DNA of 64,000 nt. Source: Balneola sp. (GTDB lineage: Bacteria; Bacteroidota; Rhodothermia; Balneolales; Balneolaceae). The DNA lies in assembly GCA_017640785.1 (NCBI GenBank), contig JAEPPZ010000001.1, positions 577,980 to 641,979 on the forward strand. The letters run 5' to 3'. Numbering within the stretch: the first letter of the stretch is position 1; every line of letters starts with the position of its first letter. Of this stretch, positions 1-8,881 are shown one piece after another. The notes under the pieces were generated by a model. The model was not told where the DNA came from, searched no databases, and worked only from the letters and a program-made list of their open reading frames with translations. The position numbers were made by a program, and so were the translations under genes.

Positions 1-1008
1 ACCGGTAAGGAAGAAGTGGGCAATGGTTCAGATGGAGTTACAACTAAATTTGGAGTCTCTCAGGAGTTTGACCTTTTGGGAATCCCCTCCCGCTTAAAGC
101 TTCAAAAAGAAAACGAACAGCTTGCAGAGCAAAGTGCCGAACTCACTTACGTTCAGGTAGAATTGATGGTAAAGCAAAACTGGGCGGATGTTTTCAGTGC
201 AAAGCGAAAATATAATGTACTGGATAAGTTATTTGCACAGTTTACTGATATTTCCAGAGCCGCAGAACTACGCCTTGAAACGGAAGCCACTTCCAGACTG
301 GAGTATCTTTCAACACTAAATCAGGCTAATAAAATAAAGATTCAGAAAGAGCAAGCATACAGAGACTATCTGAGTGCTGTTCGAAAACTTAATAAATGGT
401 TTGAAGGCGATTCTCTTTACACCGTAAAAAATGTATCGGTTGAAGAGTTAGATGAGCCAATCAATTTTAATAAAGATGCTCTTAATAATCATCCTTATTT
501 AACTATGATGGAGCAAAAAGTTAAGGTGGCTGAAGCAGTGGTTAAGAAAGATCAAAGCCGGTTTCTGCCAAAATTTAGTGCAAGTTATGGATTTCAGGAG
601 ATAGCAAATCAATCCGGTTTCTATAAATATGAGTTGGGTGTTCGTTTCCCATTACTTTTTTGGGGAAACCTTGGAAAAACGCAGTCCTCTAAAATCCAAA
701 CTAATATTGCCCGCCAAAACCTTAATCAGGCTCAAAAAGAGTTGAACAGTATGTACAACAGTATGCAGGAAAACTACTTAAAGTGGCTTAATTCCTGGGA
801 ATATTATAAAGAAGAAGCACTGCCTCTGGCAGAAGAACAAAGAAAAGGTGCACTCACCGCATATAAAGAAGGAGCTATTGACTACGTAATGTTTCTTCAA
901 AATATCAGAGATGCCATACAGATAGAGGTAGATTCATGGGACGCTTTCAGCAATTATCTGAATAGTAGATATGAATTAGAATACTACCTGAATACTCCTA
1001 ACAAGTAA
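1..1008 (+). CDS. TolC-family outer-membrane efflux protein, 5' end outside the window
   Basis: The frame is open from base 1, so the gene enters from the left; the GTG at 16 is not a credible start. The product shows the outer-membrane efflux pattern: long charged helices (heptad-like stretches near residues 20-120 and 220-310 of the visible part) alternating with strand segments ending in Phe/Tyr, such as the stretch around GVRFPLLFWG. It should form the outer-membrane duct of a tripartite metal exporter with the adaptor 23 bases downstream. In Bacteroidota, CusA/CzcA-type pumps can carry such a domain fused at their C-terminus, so this may be the tail of a much larger RND protein; only upstream sequence would tell. 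Confidence 0.85.
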   Translation, partial: TGKEEVGNGSDGVTTKFGVSQEFDLLGIPSRLKLQKENEQLAEQSAELTYVQVELMVKQNWADVFSAKRKYNVLDKLFAQFTDISRAAELRLETEATSRLEYLSTLNQANKIKIQKEQAYRDYLSAVRKLNKWFEGDSLYTVKNVSVEELDEPINFNKDALNNHPYLTMMEQKVKVAEAVVKKDQSRFLPKFSASYGFQEIANQSGFYKYELGVRFPLLFWGNLGKTQSSKIQTNIARQNLNQAQKELNSMYNSMQENYLKWLNSWEYYKEEALPLAEEQRKGALTAYKEGAIDYVMFLQNIRDAIQIEVDSWDAFSNYLNSRYELEYYLNTPNK

Positions 1009-1031
1009 TTAATTTTTTAATAAACAATATC

Positions 1032-2243
1032 ATGAATATCCAACGAACAAATATAACCGTACTAATCCTTCTTCTTTCTTTTTTTGCGGCTTGCAACACA
1101 TCAAAAGTTAAAGATAACGAAGCCATAGAAACCGAAAATGCATCACTAATGCAAAGTGAAGAAAATGAAGAAGCAAATGCTGCACACCTTTCGCAACTAA
1201 AATTTAACAGTCTTGAAATGAATGTTGATACGCTCCCAACCCGTAATCTTTCAGGCATCATAAAAGCAAACGGGCAGCTGGAAGTACCTCCACAACATGA
1301 GGCTACCGTAACTGCAATTTTAGGAGCTAATGTTACTTCCATTGAAGTTATTGAAGGAGATAAAGTTACTAAAAATCAGGTGCTCGCTTACGCAGCTCAT
1401 CCAAATCTTACCAATATCCAAACACAATACGTGCGTACGTACGAGCAAATGCTGTATCTGGAAAAAGAACTTGCACGGCAACAAAGATTATATGAAGGAG
1501 AGGTTGGTTCCGGTCAGACACTCCAGAAAACACAAGCAGAGCACAAAGCTACGGTTGCAGAAGTTAAGGGGTATGAGGCGCAGTTAAAGCAATTGAGTTT
1601 GAGCGTCGAAAAAATCAGAAATGGAAATATTTACGGGACCGTGCCCATTGTTAGTCCTATTGACGGATACATTGAAGACGTTACTATTCAAATCGGACAA
1701 TACGTTGAACCACAAACTGAATTATTTATGATCGTTAATAACGAACATATACATGCTGATTTGATGGTTTTTGAAAAAGATGTGTATCAGGTTAAAAAGG
1801 GACAGAAAGTTTCTTTTACTGTCCAATCTGTCCCTGATGGAAGATTAACAGGGAAAATATACTCCGTAGGAAAGCAGTTCGAGCAAAACCCGAAAGCAGT
1901 TCATGTACATGCCGAGATTGATCAGAAAGAAGGGTATTTAATACCGGGAATGTATATCAACGGTAACATCTATACCACAGACAAAGAAGTGTTTGCCTTA
2001 CCCGAGAGTGCCATCATTGAAGACGAAGGTAAAACGTATATGTTTAGTGCCGAAGAGCATCAGGAAAATGGAGAAACAGAATGGGAATTTACGCCGATTG
2101 AGATAAAAACTGGCCTGGAAAAAGACGGATGGGTGGAAGTGAAGTTATTAGAAACTTTACCATCAGACACAAAAGTTGCATGGAATAACGCTTATTCCCT
2201 TATTGCTGAGATGAAGAAAAGTCAGACTTCTCACGGTCATTAA
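1032..2243 (+). CDS. Efflux RND periplasmic adaptor, CusB/CzcB type lipoprotein
   Basis: Membrane-fusion protein linking an inner-membrane RND pump to the TolC-like duct. The N-terminus is a lipoprotein signal ending in a lipobox (FFAAC, Cys near residue 21). It is followed by a biotinyl-lipoyl half (about 80-120), a helical hairpin (about 125-190, rich in Gln/Glu/Lys), the second lipoyl half with SPIDGYIEDV, and a beta-barrel and membrane-proximal domain. The C-terminus ends SQTSHGH, a possible weak metal site. The length of 403 aa is normal for the family. The RND permease is not seen and probably lies upstream. Metal rather than drug export is inferred from the neighbours. Confidence 0.88.
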   Translation: MNIQRTNITVLILLLSFFAACNTSKVKDNEAIETENASLMQSEENEEANAAHLSQLKFNSLEMNVDTLPTRNLSGIIKANGQLEVPPQHEATVTAILGANVTSIEVIEGDKVTKNQVLAYAAHPNLTNIQTQYVRTYEQMLYLEKELARQQRLYEGEVGSGQTLQKTQAEHKATVAEVKGYEAQLKQLSLSVEKIRNGNIYGTVPIVSPIDGYIEDVTIQIGQYVEPQTELFMIVNNEHIHADLMVFEKDVYQVKKGQKVSFTVQSVPDGRLTGKIYSVGKQFEQNPKAVHVHAEIDQKEGYLIPGMYINGNIYTTDKEVFALPESAIIEDEGKTYMFSAEEHQENGETEWEFTPIEIKTGLEKDGWVEVKLLETLPSDTKVAWNNAYSLIAEMKKSQTSHGH

Positions 2244-2263
2244 TTAAGGAATAGAAATAAAGA

Positions 2264-2294
2264 TCCTTGACCGGTAGAAAAAACCGGTTAAGGA
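2264..2294 (+). promoter_or_regulatory. Strong hairpin between the CusB-like gene and the PII-like gene
   Basis: The arms TCCTTGACCGGT and ACCGGTTAAGGA pair over 12 positions (one G-U) around a 7-base A-rich loop. No T-run follows, so it is not a textbook terminator. It could be an RNA processing or stabilising element that sets different levels for the adaptor and the PII-like protein, or a DNA-binding site. The role is inferred. Confidence 0.5.
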
Positions 2295-2313
2295 CAAACT
2301 AAATATCAGAATT

Positions 2314-2646
2314 ATGAAAGAAATAAAAGCATTTATAAAACCCAAACGTGTACAGATTGTAGTAGAATCATTAAAAGAAGAAGGCTTCGACAGTGTTACA
2401 TTATCTAAAGGTGAAGGAACAGGAGCCTACAAAAATCCTGACGCTTCTCCATCTTTGGACTTTCACTTTACAGACAGCCCGATTGTAAAATTAGAGCTTG
2501 TTTGCCACAATGAGGAGGTAGGAACTGTGATAGCTCTTATCTGTAAGCATGCTAAAACAACGAACCCTGCTGATGGGATTATTTATGTAACAGATATAAA
2601 AGAAGCATATCGGGTAAAAAACGGAGAGCCTTTGCATCTTGTATAA
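2314..2646 (+). CDS. PII-like signalling protein of the metal-efflux-linked group
   Basis: The 110 aa match the PII fold: an opening beta strand KEIKAFIKPKR, the segment ADGIIYVTDIKEAYRVKNGE corresponding to the GDGKIFV and RIRTGE region of GlnB, and normal family length. The T-loop is shortened and has no equivalent of the uridylylated Tyr51, so control by GlnD is unlikely. A PII branch encoded beside CusABC-type metal exporters, called PII-NG, has been described; this gene fits by sequence and position. It may sense a nucleotide or metal and act on the neighbouring pump, which is inference. It sits 70 bases after the adaptor gene, behind the hairpin at 2264-2294. Confidence 0.82.
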   Translation: MKEIKAFIKPKRVQIVVESLKEEGFDSVTLSKGEGTGAYKNPDASPSLDFHFTDSPIVKLELVCHNEEVGTVIALICKHAKTTNPADGIIYVTDIKEAYRVKNGEPLHLV

Positions 2647-2671
2647 ACCTAACACTTAAAATTTTATATCT

Positions 2672-3028
2672 ATGTTTAAACCTAAAGAAATAAAAAAAAG
2701 AATAAGAACACCTTTAGTTTTTATAGCTTTAATTTTAATAAGCTTAACTATCTTACAATTTTGTGGAAAGGAAAAAGATACTGTTTTAGTTAGTTCGGGA
2801 ACTTATACCGGCATAGTTACTGATGCGGTTGAACCTGCACGGGAATTCTATCTAAAACTAAATGATGATTCTTTAGTTCGTTTAAATTTTATTGGTGAAA
2901 CTACACTTAAAAAAAACGAAGAAACAGTTCCTTTTTCTGAGTTAAAAGAAGGCACAAAAGTTGAAGTTGAGCTTGAAAAAATGGAAGATAAAATGGCTCC
3001 AATCTCTGTTAAAATTTTAGATAAATAG
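2672..3028 (+). CDS. Small membrane-anchored protein of unknown function
   Basis: A 118-aa protein with a basic start (KPKEIKKRIRT), one hydrophobic helix (about residues 14-30), then a small all-beta-looking domain of about 80 residues with alternating hydrophobic and charged positions (for example REFYLKLNDDSLVRLNF). The helix ends LQFC, which is a poor lipobox, so it may be an anchored rather than lipidated periplasmic protein. It lies 25 bases after the PII-like gene in the same direction, probably the same transcript. No family was recognised. Confidence 0.7.
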   Translation: MFKPKEIKKRIRTPLVFIALILISLTILQFCGKEKDTVLVSSGTYTGIVTDAVEPAREFYLKLNDDSLVRLNFIGETTLKKNEETVPFSELKEGTKVEVELEKMEDKMAPISVKILDK

Positions 3029-3082
3029 TTTTCATTCATTACATATCAAAAACGTTCTTAAGACACCTTAAAACAGAATGCA

Positions 3083-3853
3083 GTGAATAAAAAAAAATTA
3101 CTTTATTTTATCCTTTGTGGAATAGTCATTGGTGTATTTATAATACAACCCTTGGCTATTACACTTCAAATATTTGACATTCAAGGAGATTACGGAAGTT
3201 GGGGGGAACTTCTGCTTACTTCTTATCAGCAGGTGCTTGGTTCCTGGGATTTAGACCAGACTATTACTAAAGCTTTATTTGGTTTGTTTGGTGTAACTCT
3301 GTCAATTATATATATGTTTAGACAAAAAATATTCAAATCTAACAGTTTTCAAGAAAAGCTTAAAGAGATAAAAAAATTGATTGAGACTGGAGAAAACCAA
3401 CAAGTAGAATTCAAATCTACCTTGAGGTGGGACTTAAGACAATCTAAGACAAATAAAGCTTTGGAGTACACTGTAGCAAAAACAATTGCCGGGTTTATGA
3501 ATACCCAGGGAGGACATCTTTTTATTGGCATTGATGATGATGGAAACCTTCTTGGTTTACAGGAAGATTATGCAACTCTGAAGAAACCAGATAGAGATAG
3601 CTTTGAACAATATATTATGCAATTAGTATCTACTAAGTTAGGTACTAATTTTTGCTCTAATGTAGAGGTATCTTTATTCCAAATGGATGGCGTTGATATC
3701 TGCCATCTTTTTATCTTAAAAAGCGACTCACCAGTATATCTGCGAGATAATGACCGTTCTTATTTTTATATCCGTACAGGTAATGGCACACGAGAGCTTG
3801 ACATACCTGAAGCACTCAAGTATATCAATAAAAATCTAACACGGAAAAAATAA
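3083..3853 (+). CDS. Membrane-anchored AlbA_2 (Schlafen-type) domain protein
   Basis: Two hydrophobic helices occupy about residues 5-28 and 62-80, followed by a soluble domain of about 170 aa. The soluble part has the AlbA_2 signatures QQVEFKSTLRWDL and IAGFMNTQGGHLFIGIDDDGNLLGL, which in other proteins lie in putative DNA- or nucleotide-binding regulators. The start is GTG at 3083; no ATG precedes the first helix in frame. A membrane-tethered AlbA_2 domain beside a metal exporter is unusual, and its task is unknown. The 194 bases that follow before the ATPase are A+T-rich and show no gene. Confidence 0.75.
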   Translation: MNKKKLLYFILCGIVIGVFIIQPLAITLQIFDIQGDYGSWGELLLTSYQQVLGSWDLDQTITKALFGLFGVTLSIIYMFRQKIFKSNSFQEKLKEIKKLIETGENQQVEFKSTLRWDLRQSKTNKALEYTVAKTIAGFMNTQGGHLFIGIDDDGNLLGLQEDYATLKKPDRDSFEQYIMQLVSTKLGTNFCSNVEVSLFQMDGVDICHLFILKSDSPVYLRDNDRSYFYIRTGNGTRELDIPEALKYINKNLTRKK

Positions 3854-4047
3854 CTATGAATAGAAAAAGAAAGCAAAGAACATATTTAAACTCCTAATTG
3901 ATTCCAGAGCAATTTAGATACAATTACATAGCATTTACTGCCAATATTGAACCTCGACGAGTTGTGTAACAATTTAGTTTAGTATAGTAAAAGTAGGTTA
4001 TCATTTTGTTGAGTTTAAAATTTTATAACTAACAAAGCACAATACAC

Positions 4048-6549
4048 ATGAAAAAGATACAAATAAAAATACCATTGCTCTTGCCAGAGGTACCGGATGA
4101 GAAGGATCAGTGTGTGCAAAAACTCATTCAACATCTTAATGACAAGAAAGGTCTTGAAAAAGTGCATGTAGCAGATAAAACGGAGGATGGCGTACCTCAG
4201 CTATGCTTTCATTACAACCCGGAGCTAATCTCGATAAATCGAATACAGACCTTGGCGGAGCAAAGCGGGGCGGAAATAACGCAGAAATTTGGACATAAAC
4301 TTATAGAAGTGGATGGAATCCGGCATACCCGCCATGCTCGAAATATTGAACATAATCTTCAGGGAATAGAGGGCATTTTAGAAATCTCCATATCAGCTTC
4401 CGGTATGGTTCGGGTTGAATTTGATACGACCAAATTAGATGAAGCAGAAATCTTGAAAACCTTGAAAAATAAGGGCCTTGATGTACTAGAAACTCATGTA
4501 AGTGCCGAACTATTTCTTGAGAAGATAGAAGAAACTAAAAAGGGCGAAGATCAAAAAGAAGATAAAAAAGACCACGACCATGAGGAAGGTGAAAATCATG
4601 AACACTCTCACGGTGGTATTTTCGGTAAAAATACGGAGCTCATCTTTTCCATTATCTGTGGAGCATTGCTCGGTATTGGCTTTGGACTGTCTTATGTAGA
4701 TGCTCTGCCTTCCTGGGTGAGCCTCGCATTATACATCGGTGCCTATTTCTTTGGCGGCTATTTTACGGCTATAGAAGCCATTCAAACAGTGGCAAAAGGC
4801 GGTTTTGAAATTGATTTCCTTATGCTGGTTGCAGCCATTGGCGCTGCTATTTTAGGCGAATGGGCAGAAGGTGCTTTGCTGTTATTTTTGTTCAGTATGG
4901 GACACGCTCTGGAACATTATGCTATGAACAAAGCCAGAAAGTCTATAAAGGCTTTGGCAGAACTCGCTCCTAAAACCGCGTTGCTTAAGAGAAATGGTAA
5001 GACTGAAGAAGTCGGTATTGAGGAATTGAGCATCGGTGACATTATTGTGGTGAAGCCCAATAGCAAAATTTCTGCTGATGGTGTAGTGGTGAGTGGTCAA
5101 AGTAGCGTTAATCAAGCTCCTATTACCGGAGAAAGTGTACCGGTAGATAAAGAACCGGTGGATAATCCCGAGAAAGACTGGTCGCAGGAAGACGACATCA
5201 AAGATGAGAACCGTGCTTTTTCTGGCACTATCAATGGGAACAATACGCTGGAAATCAAAGTTACTAAAGTTGCGAAGGATTCAACCCTCTCCCGTCTAGT
5301 TAAATTGGTGAATGAAGCCCAAACTCAGAAATCACCTACACAGCGACTCACCGATAAATTTGAGAAATATTTTGTACCAGCTGTCCTAGTCTTGGTAGTT
5401 GTACTCAATTTCGCATTTTTGGTACTGGACGAAACCTTTAGTGAAAGCTTCTACCGGGCAATGGCCGTATTGGTGGCAGCCAGCCCTTGTGCTTTGGCGA
5501 TAGCCACCCCAAGTGCAGTATTAAGCGGAGTGGCAAGGGCAGCTAAAAGCGGGGTGCTTATCAAAGGTGGTCGTCCGTTGGAAGATCTGGGTGTACTCAC
5601 CGCCCTGGCTTTTGACAAAACCGGAACGCTAACAGAAGGTAAGCCCAAACTAACTAAAGTATTTCCATTGGGTGATATAAACGAGGAAAAACTGTTGAAA
5701 ATCGCAGTAGCCGTAGAGAACCTTAGTGACCACCCCTTAGCAAAGGCCGTGGTACGGGATGGGAAAGAGCGATTGGATGATGTTGACGTACCAGAGGCGA
5801 AAGATCTGGAAGCTGTGCTTGGCAAGGGGATTAAAGCCTCCTTGGGTGATGATAAAGTGTACATCGGCAATCTAGACTTGTTTGAATCCCTGGATGATAA
5901 TAAGCCGGAGAAGGAAACAGAAGAAAAAGTTAAATCACTGGAATCAGATGGCAATACTACCATGCTAATCCGTCAAAATGACAAATACATTGGCATTATT
6001 GCCCTGATGGATACCCCGAGGGAAGAAGCTAAAAAAACATTGGAACGATTAAAAGAAATCGGTATCAAGCGTATGATCATGCTAACGGGTGATAACCAGA
6101 AAGTAGCGGATACAGTAGCCAAAGAGATTGGCCTTACGGATGCCTGGGGTAGTTTGTTGCCGGAAGAAAAGGTTGAAGCAATAAAAAAGCTTAGAGAAAA
6201 AGAATCCAAAGTAGCGATGGTGGGCGATGGCGTAAATGATGCCCCGGCAATGGCAAACAGCACGGTAGGGATTGCCATGGGAGCAGCTGGCAGTGACGTA
6301 GCCCTGGAAACAGCTGATATTGCCTTAATGGCCGACAAGCTGGAGACCTTGCCTTTTGCTATCGGTTTGAGTAGAAAAGCCAAAGGCATTATCAAGCAAA
6401 ACCTCTGGGTTAGTTTGGGTATTGTGGCTTTATTAATACCAGCCACAGTTTTCAGCTTTGCCAACATAGGTATTGCCGTACTGATTCATGAAGGCTCTAC
6501 GCTGGTAGTAGTATTTAATGCGTTACGATTGTTGGCTTATAAAAAGTAA
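4048..6549 (+). CDS. P1B-4-type heavy-metal translocating ATPase (Co/Zn/Cd/Fe class)
   Basis: Inner-membrane pump that exports a divalent metal using ATP. The catalytic core is complete: phosphorylated Asp523 in DKTGT, the SDHP motif, TGDN, and GDGVNDAP. The transmembrane metal site is SPC (479-481) and the last helix carries HEGST (814-818); this pair defines the P1B-4 subgroup, which exports Co, Zn, Cd or Fe(II) rather than Cu(I). The first 150 residues look like two ferredoxin-like HMA folds whose CxxC motifs are gone (for example GIRHTRHA). They are followed by a His/Asp/Glu-rich linker (HDHEEGENHEHSHGG) that may bind metal. At 833 aa it is long for this subgroup because of the N-terminus. 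Confidence 0.93.
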   Translation: MKKIQIKIPLLLPEVPDEKDQCVQKLIQHLNDKKGLEKVHVADKTEDGVPQLCFHYNPELISINRIQTLAEQSGAEITQKFGHKLIEVDGIRHTRHARNIEHNLQGIEGILEISISASGMVRVEFDTTKLDEAEILKTLKNKGLDVLETHVSAELFLEKIEETKKGEDQKEDKKDHDHEEGENHEHSHGGIFGKNTELIFSIICGALLGIGFGLSYVDALPSWVSLALYIGAYFFGGYFTAIEAIQTVAKGGFEIDFLMLVAAIGAAILGEWAEGALLLFLFSMGHALEHYAMNKARKSIKALAELAPKTALLKRNGKTEEVGIEELSIGDIIVVKPNSKISADGVVVSGQSSVNQAPITGESVPVDKEPVDNPEKDWSQEDDIKDENRAFSGTINGNNTLEIKVTKVAKDSTLSRLVKLVNEAQTQKSPTQRLTDKFEKYFVPAVLVLVVVLNFAFLVLDETFSESFYRAMAVLVAASPCALAIATPSAVLSGVARAAKSGVLIKGGRPLEDLGVLTALAFDKTGTLTEGKPKLTKVFPLGDINEEKLLKIAVAVENLSDHPLAKAVVRDGKERLDDVDVPEAKDLEAVLGKGIKASLGDDKVYIGNLDLFESLDDNKPEKETEEKVKSLESDGNTTMLIRQNDKYIGIIALMDTPREEAKKTLERLKEIGIKRMIMLTGDNQKVADTVAKEIGLTDAWGSLLPEEKVEAIKKLREKESKVAMVGDGVNDAPAMANSTVGIAMGAAGSDVALETADIALMADKLETLPFAIGLSRKAKGIIKQNLWVSLGIVALLIPATVFSFANIGIAVLIHEGSTLVVVFNALRLLAYKK

Positions 6550-6551
6550 AA

Positions 6552-7346
6552 TTGAAAAAATCCACATTCCACATCAGCAAAATGGATTGCCCTTCAGAGG
6601 AGGAAATGATCCGCATGAAGCTGGAACCTTATAATGAGGTAAAACAACTTTCTTTTGATATCCCTAATCGCAAACTGGAAGTATATCATACAGATGGAGT
6701 AGAAATCATCCATCAGGCCATTAGCGAACTCAAACTCAACGACCGGCTGGAAAACACGGAAGATGAAGCAGAGTTGCCGTTGGCTGCTAATGAGTCAAAA
6801 CAGCGAAAAATATTGTGGTGGGTGCTTAGCATCAATTTCGGCTTCTTTGTAGTAGAGATGACCACCGGATGGATTTCAAACTCTATGGGTTTGATAGCAG
6901 ACTCACTCGATATGCTTGCTGATTCCATCGTATATGCACTAAGTCTGTTTGCGATTGGCGGTACTATTTACAGAAAGAAAAAAGTAGCTAAATTTAGTGG
7001 CTATTTTCAGATGGGATTGGCGCTTTTAGGCTTCTCAGAGGTACTGCGGAGATTTTTCAGCGAAAGCGAAACACCTCTTTTTGAGTGGATGATCGTCGTA
7101 GCATTACTGGCCCTTATCGGTAACCTGGTTTCGCTCTGGCTGATCAATAAAGCTAAAAGCGATGAAGCTCACATGCAGGCAAGTGCTATATTTACATCCA
7201 ATGACATTATTGTGAATGGTGGGGTGATATTAGCCGGAGTACTTGTTTTTTGGTTTGATAGTAAACTACCAGATCTGATAATCGGGGCGATTGTATTCAG
7301 TTTTGTGATTCGTGGAGCCATAAAAATCCTACAATTAAGTAGGTAA
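6552..7346 (+). CDS. Cation diffusion facilitator-like transporter with N-terminal HMA domain
   Basis: It starts with TTG two bases after the ATPase stop, so the two genes are translationally close. Residues 1-65 form an HMA-like domain opening KMDCPSEEEM, where one Cys remains and the second is replaced by acidic residues. Residues 85-264 give five to six membrane helices with CDF-type polar motifs: ADSLDMLADS in the second helix and SNDIIVNGG in the fifth. The usual C-terminal cytoplasmic CDF domain is missing, so the HMA domain may replace it as metal sensor or dimer partner. Probable substrate is Zn2+ or another divalent ion; this is inferred from family. Confidence 0.85.
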   Translation: MKKSTFHISKMDCPSEEEMIRMKLEPYNEVKQLSFDIPNRKLEVYHTDGVEIIHQAISELKLNDRLENTEDEAELPLAANESKQRKILWWVLSINFGFFVVEMTTGWISNSMGLIADSLDMLADSIVYALSLFAIGGTIYRKKKVAKFSGYFQMGLALLGFSEVLRRFFSESETPLFEWMIVVALLALIGNLVSLWLINKAKSDEAHMQASAIFTSNDIIVNGGVILAGVLVFWFDSKLPDLIIGAIVFSFVIRGAIKILQLSR

Positions 7347-7376
7347 CATAATTAGTGACACTCAAATTCATATCCC

Positions 7377-8270
7377 ATGACACATGATCATCACCATAAT
7401 CAAGAAGGGAATATTAAAATCGCCTTCTTCCTTAACCTCGGTTTTACCATACTCGAATTTTTTGGTGGATTGTATGTAAACAGTGTTGCCATTATTTCCG
7501 ATGCTTTACACGATCTTGGTGATAGTATCTCACTTGGATTGTCATGGTATTTGGATCACAAATCTAAGCAAGGAGCAAATCGATCGTTCACTTTCGGTTA
7601 TACACGGTTTTCCCTTCTCGGAGCGTTAATCAACAGCCTTGTTTTAATAGCGGGCTCCATCTTTGTTATTAATGAAGCGGTCGCTCGTATTATCACTCCG
7701 GAACATACAGACGCTCAAGGAATGCTTATTTTTGCCATTATTGGGGTAAGTGTAAATGGCTACGCTGCGTGGAAGGTTAGCGACGGAAAAACTCTCAACG
7801 AAAAAGTTATTTCCTGGCACCTGTTAGAAGATGTTTTAGGCTGGGCTGCCGTACTGATTGTCTCGATTGTTTTGATATTTCAAGATATTCATTACTTAGA
7901 CCCTGCACTTTCAATTCTAATTACTGCTTATGTTCTCTGGAATGTTATCAAAAGACTAAAAGAAACGTTATATGTGTTTCTTCAAGGTAGTCCTGATGAT
8001 GTTAGTGTGGAAGAACTGGAAACTAAATTTCTGAAAAAGGACTTTATAAACCAAACCAAGCATGTACATTTATGGTCACTTGATGGTGAAAGCCATGTCT
8101 TTACTGCTCATTTGATTTTAGAAGGAGTCTCAGAATATTCTGAAATCATTAGAGTAAAAAAAGAGATTCGAGAAATTTTAAAACCTTACAATTTTAGTCA
8201 CTCTACCATTGAGGTAGAACTAGATACAAAGACATCCTCATTAATAGAAATAGAAAATCACTCCAAATGA
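7377..8270 (+). CDS. Cation diffusion facilitator, CzcD/ZitB type Zn2+ exporter
   Basis: A 297-aa metal/proton antiporter of the inner membrane. It has an N-terminal His cluster (HDHHH), six predicted helices, the transport-site motifs SDALHDLGD (helix 2) and HLLEDVLGW (helix 5), and a C-terminal cytoplasmic domain of about 90 aa containing THE-type strands around HVHLWSLDGESHVF. The His/Asp pairing is the zinc-type site. The ATG of the following regulator overlaps its stop by four bases, so the regulator is made with it. Confidence 0.92.
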   Translation: MTHDHHHNQEGNIKIAFFLNLGFTILEFFGGLYVNSVAIISDALHDLGDSISLGLSWYLDHKSKQGANRSFTFGYTRFSLLGALINSLVLIAGSIFVINEAVARIITPEHTDAQGMLIFAIIGVSVNGYAAWKVSDGKTLNEKVISWHLLEDVLGWAAVLIVSIVLIFQDIHYLDPALSILITAYVLWNVIKRLKETLYVFLQGSPDDVSVEELETKFLKKDFINQTKHVHLWSLDGESHVFTAHLILEGVSEYSEIIRVKKEIREILKPYNFSHSTIEVELDTKTSSLIEIENHSK

Positions 8271-8830
8271 AACAGCATTTTCACATAAAAAACATGGTCT
8301 GCAGCCATTGTGCAGAGGTTTTGGAAGAGAAACTTCAATCTTCAAATTTTCAGGTTAAAAAGATCGAGCTTGGAGAATTAACACTGGATGAACCCATTAC
8401 CGATGCAGAATATCAGCGTTTAATAAATGTAGTTCAAAAGAACGGATTCGAAATTATTAACGATCAGGGCAGTAAAACCGTTGAACAGATCAAACAGCTT
8501 ATAATTCAGTTGGTTCGTACAAATAAGGAACTGAAAGGAAAGCTTTCAGAATACTTGGCTAAAAATTTGAATAAAGACTATCAACATCTGAGCCGGTTAT
8601 TCTCAAATGTGGAAGGGAAATCTATAGAGCGCTATTTCATCCTGCAGAAAATAGAACGAGCTAAAGAACTGATCGTTTACGGAGAATTAAATCTGACAGA
8701 AATAGCCTACGAATTAGGATACAGCAGCCAACAACACTTTTCCAGACAATTTAAAACTGAAACCGGGCTCTCACCTTCTCACTTTAAAGAAATAAAAGAA
8801 AATAAGCGCATTTCGATTGACCAGATTTGA
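8267..8830 (+). CDS. One-component regulator: HMA metal-binding domain fused to AraC-type DNA-binding domain
   Basis: Residues 1-65 resemble an HMA domain with an intact CxxC (Cys12 and Cys15 in NMVCSHCAEV). Residues 85-187 are an AraC/XylS helix-turn-helix domain with the ending LTEIAYELGYSSQQHFSRQFK. The architecture suggests that metal binding to the Cys pair changes DNA binding. It overlaps the CDF gene by four bases and precedes a Zn/Cd-type ATPase by 71 bases, so the natural target is this metal block. Metal identity and activator or repressor mode are not visible in the sequence. Confidence 0.87.
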   Translation: MKQHFHIKNMVCSHCAEVLEEKLQSSNFQVKKIELGELTLDEPITDAEYQRLINVVQKNGFEIINDQGSKTVEQIKQLIIQLVRTNKELKGKLSEYLAKNLNKDYQHLSRLFSNVEGKSIERYFILQKIERAKELIVYGELNLTEIAYELGYSSQQHFSRQFKTETGLSPSHFKEIKENKRISIDQI

Positions 8831-8881
8831 CGTAATAATGCACAAGAATTACAAAAACCTGCAATCAGATTAAGAATCAAA

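Noticed and set aside
5451..6467. Long minus-strand frames opposite the P1B-4 ATPase (170 and 164 codons)
   Set aside because: They are antisense shadows of a strongly conserved gene and show no family features of their own.
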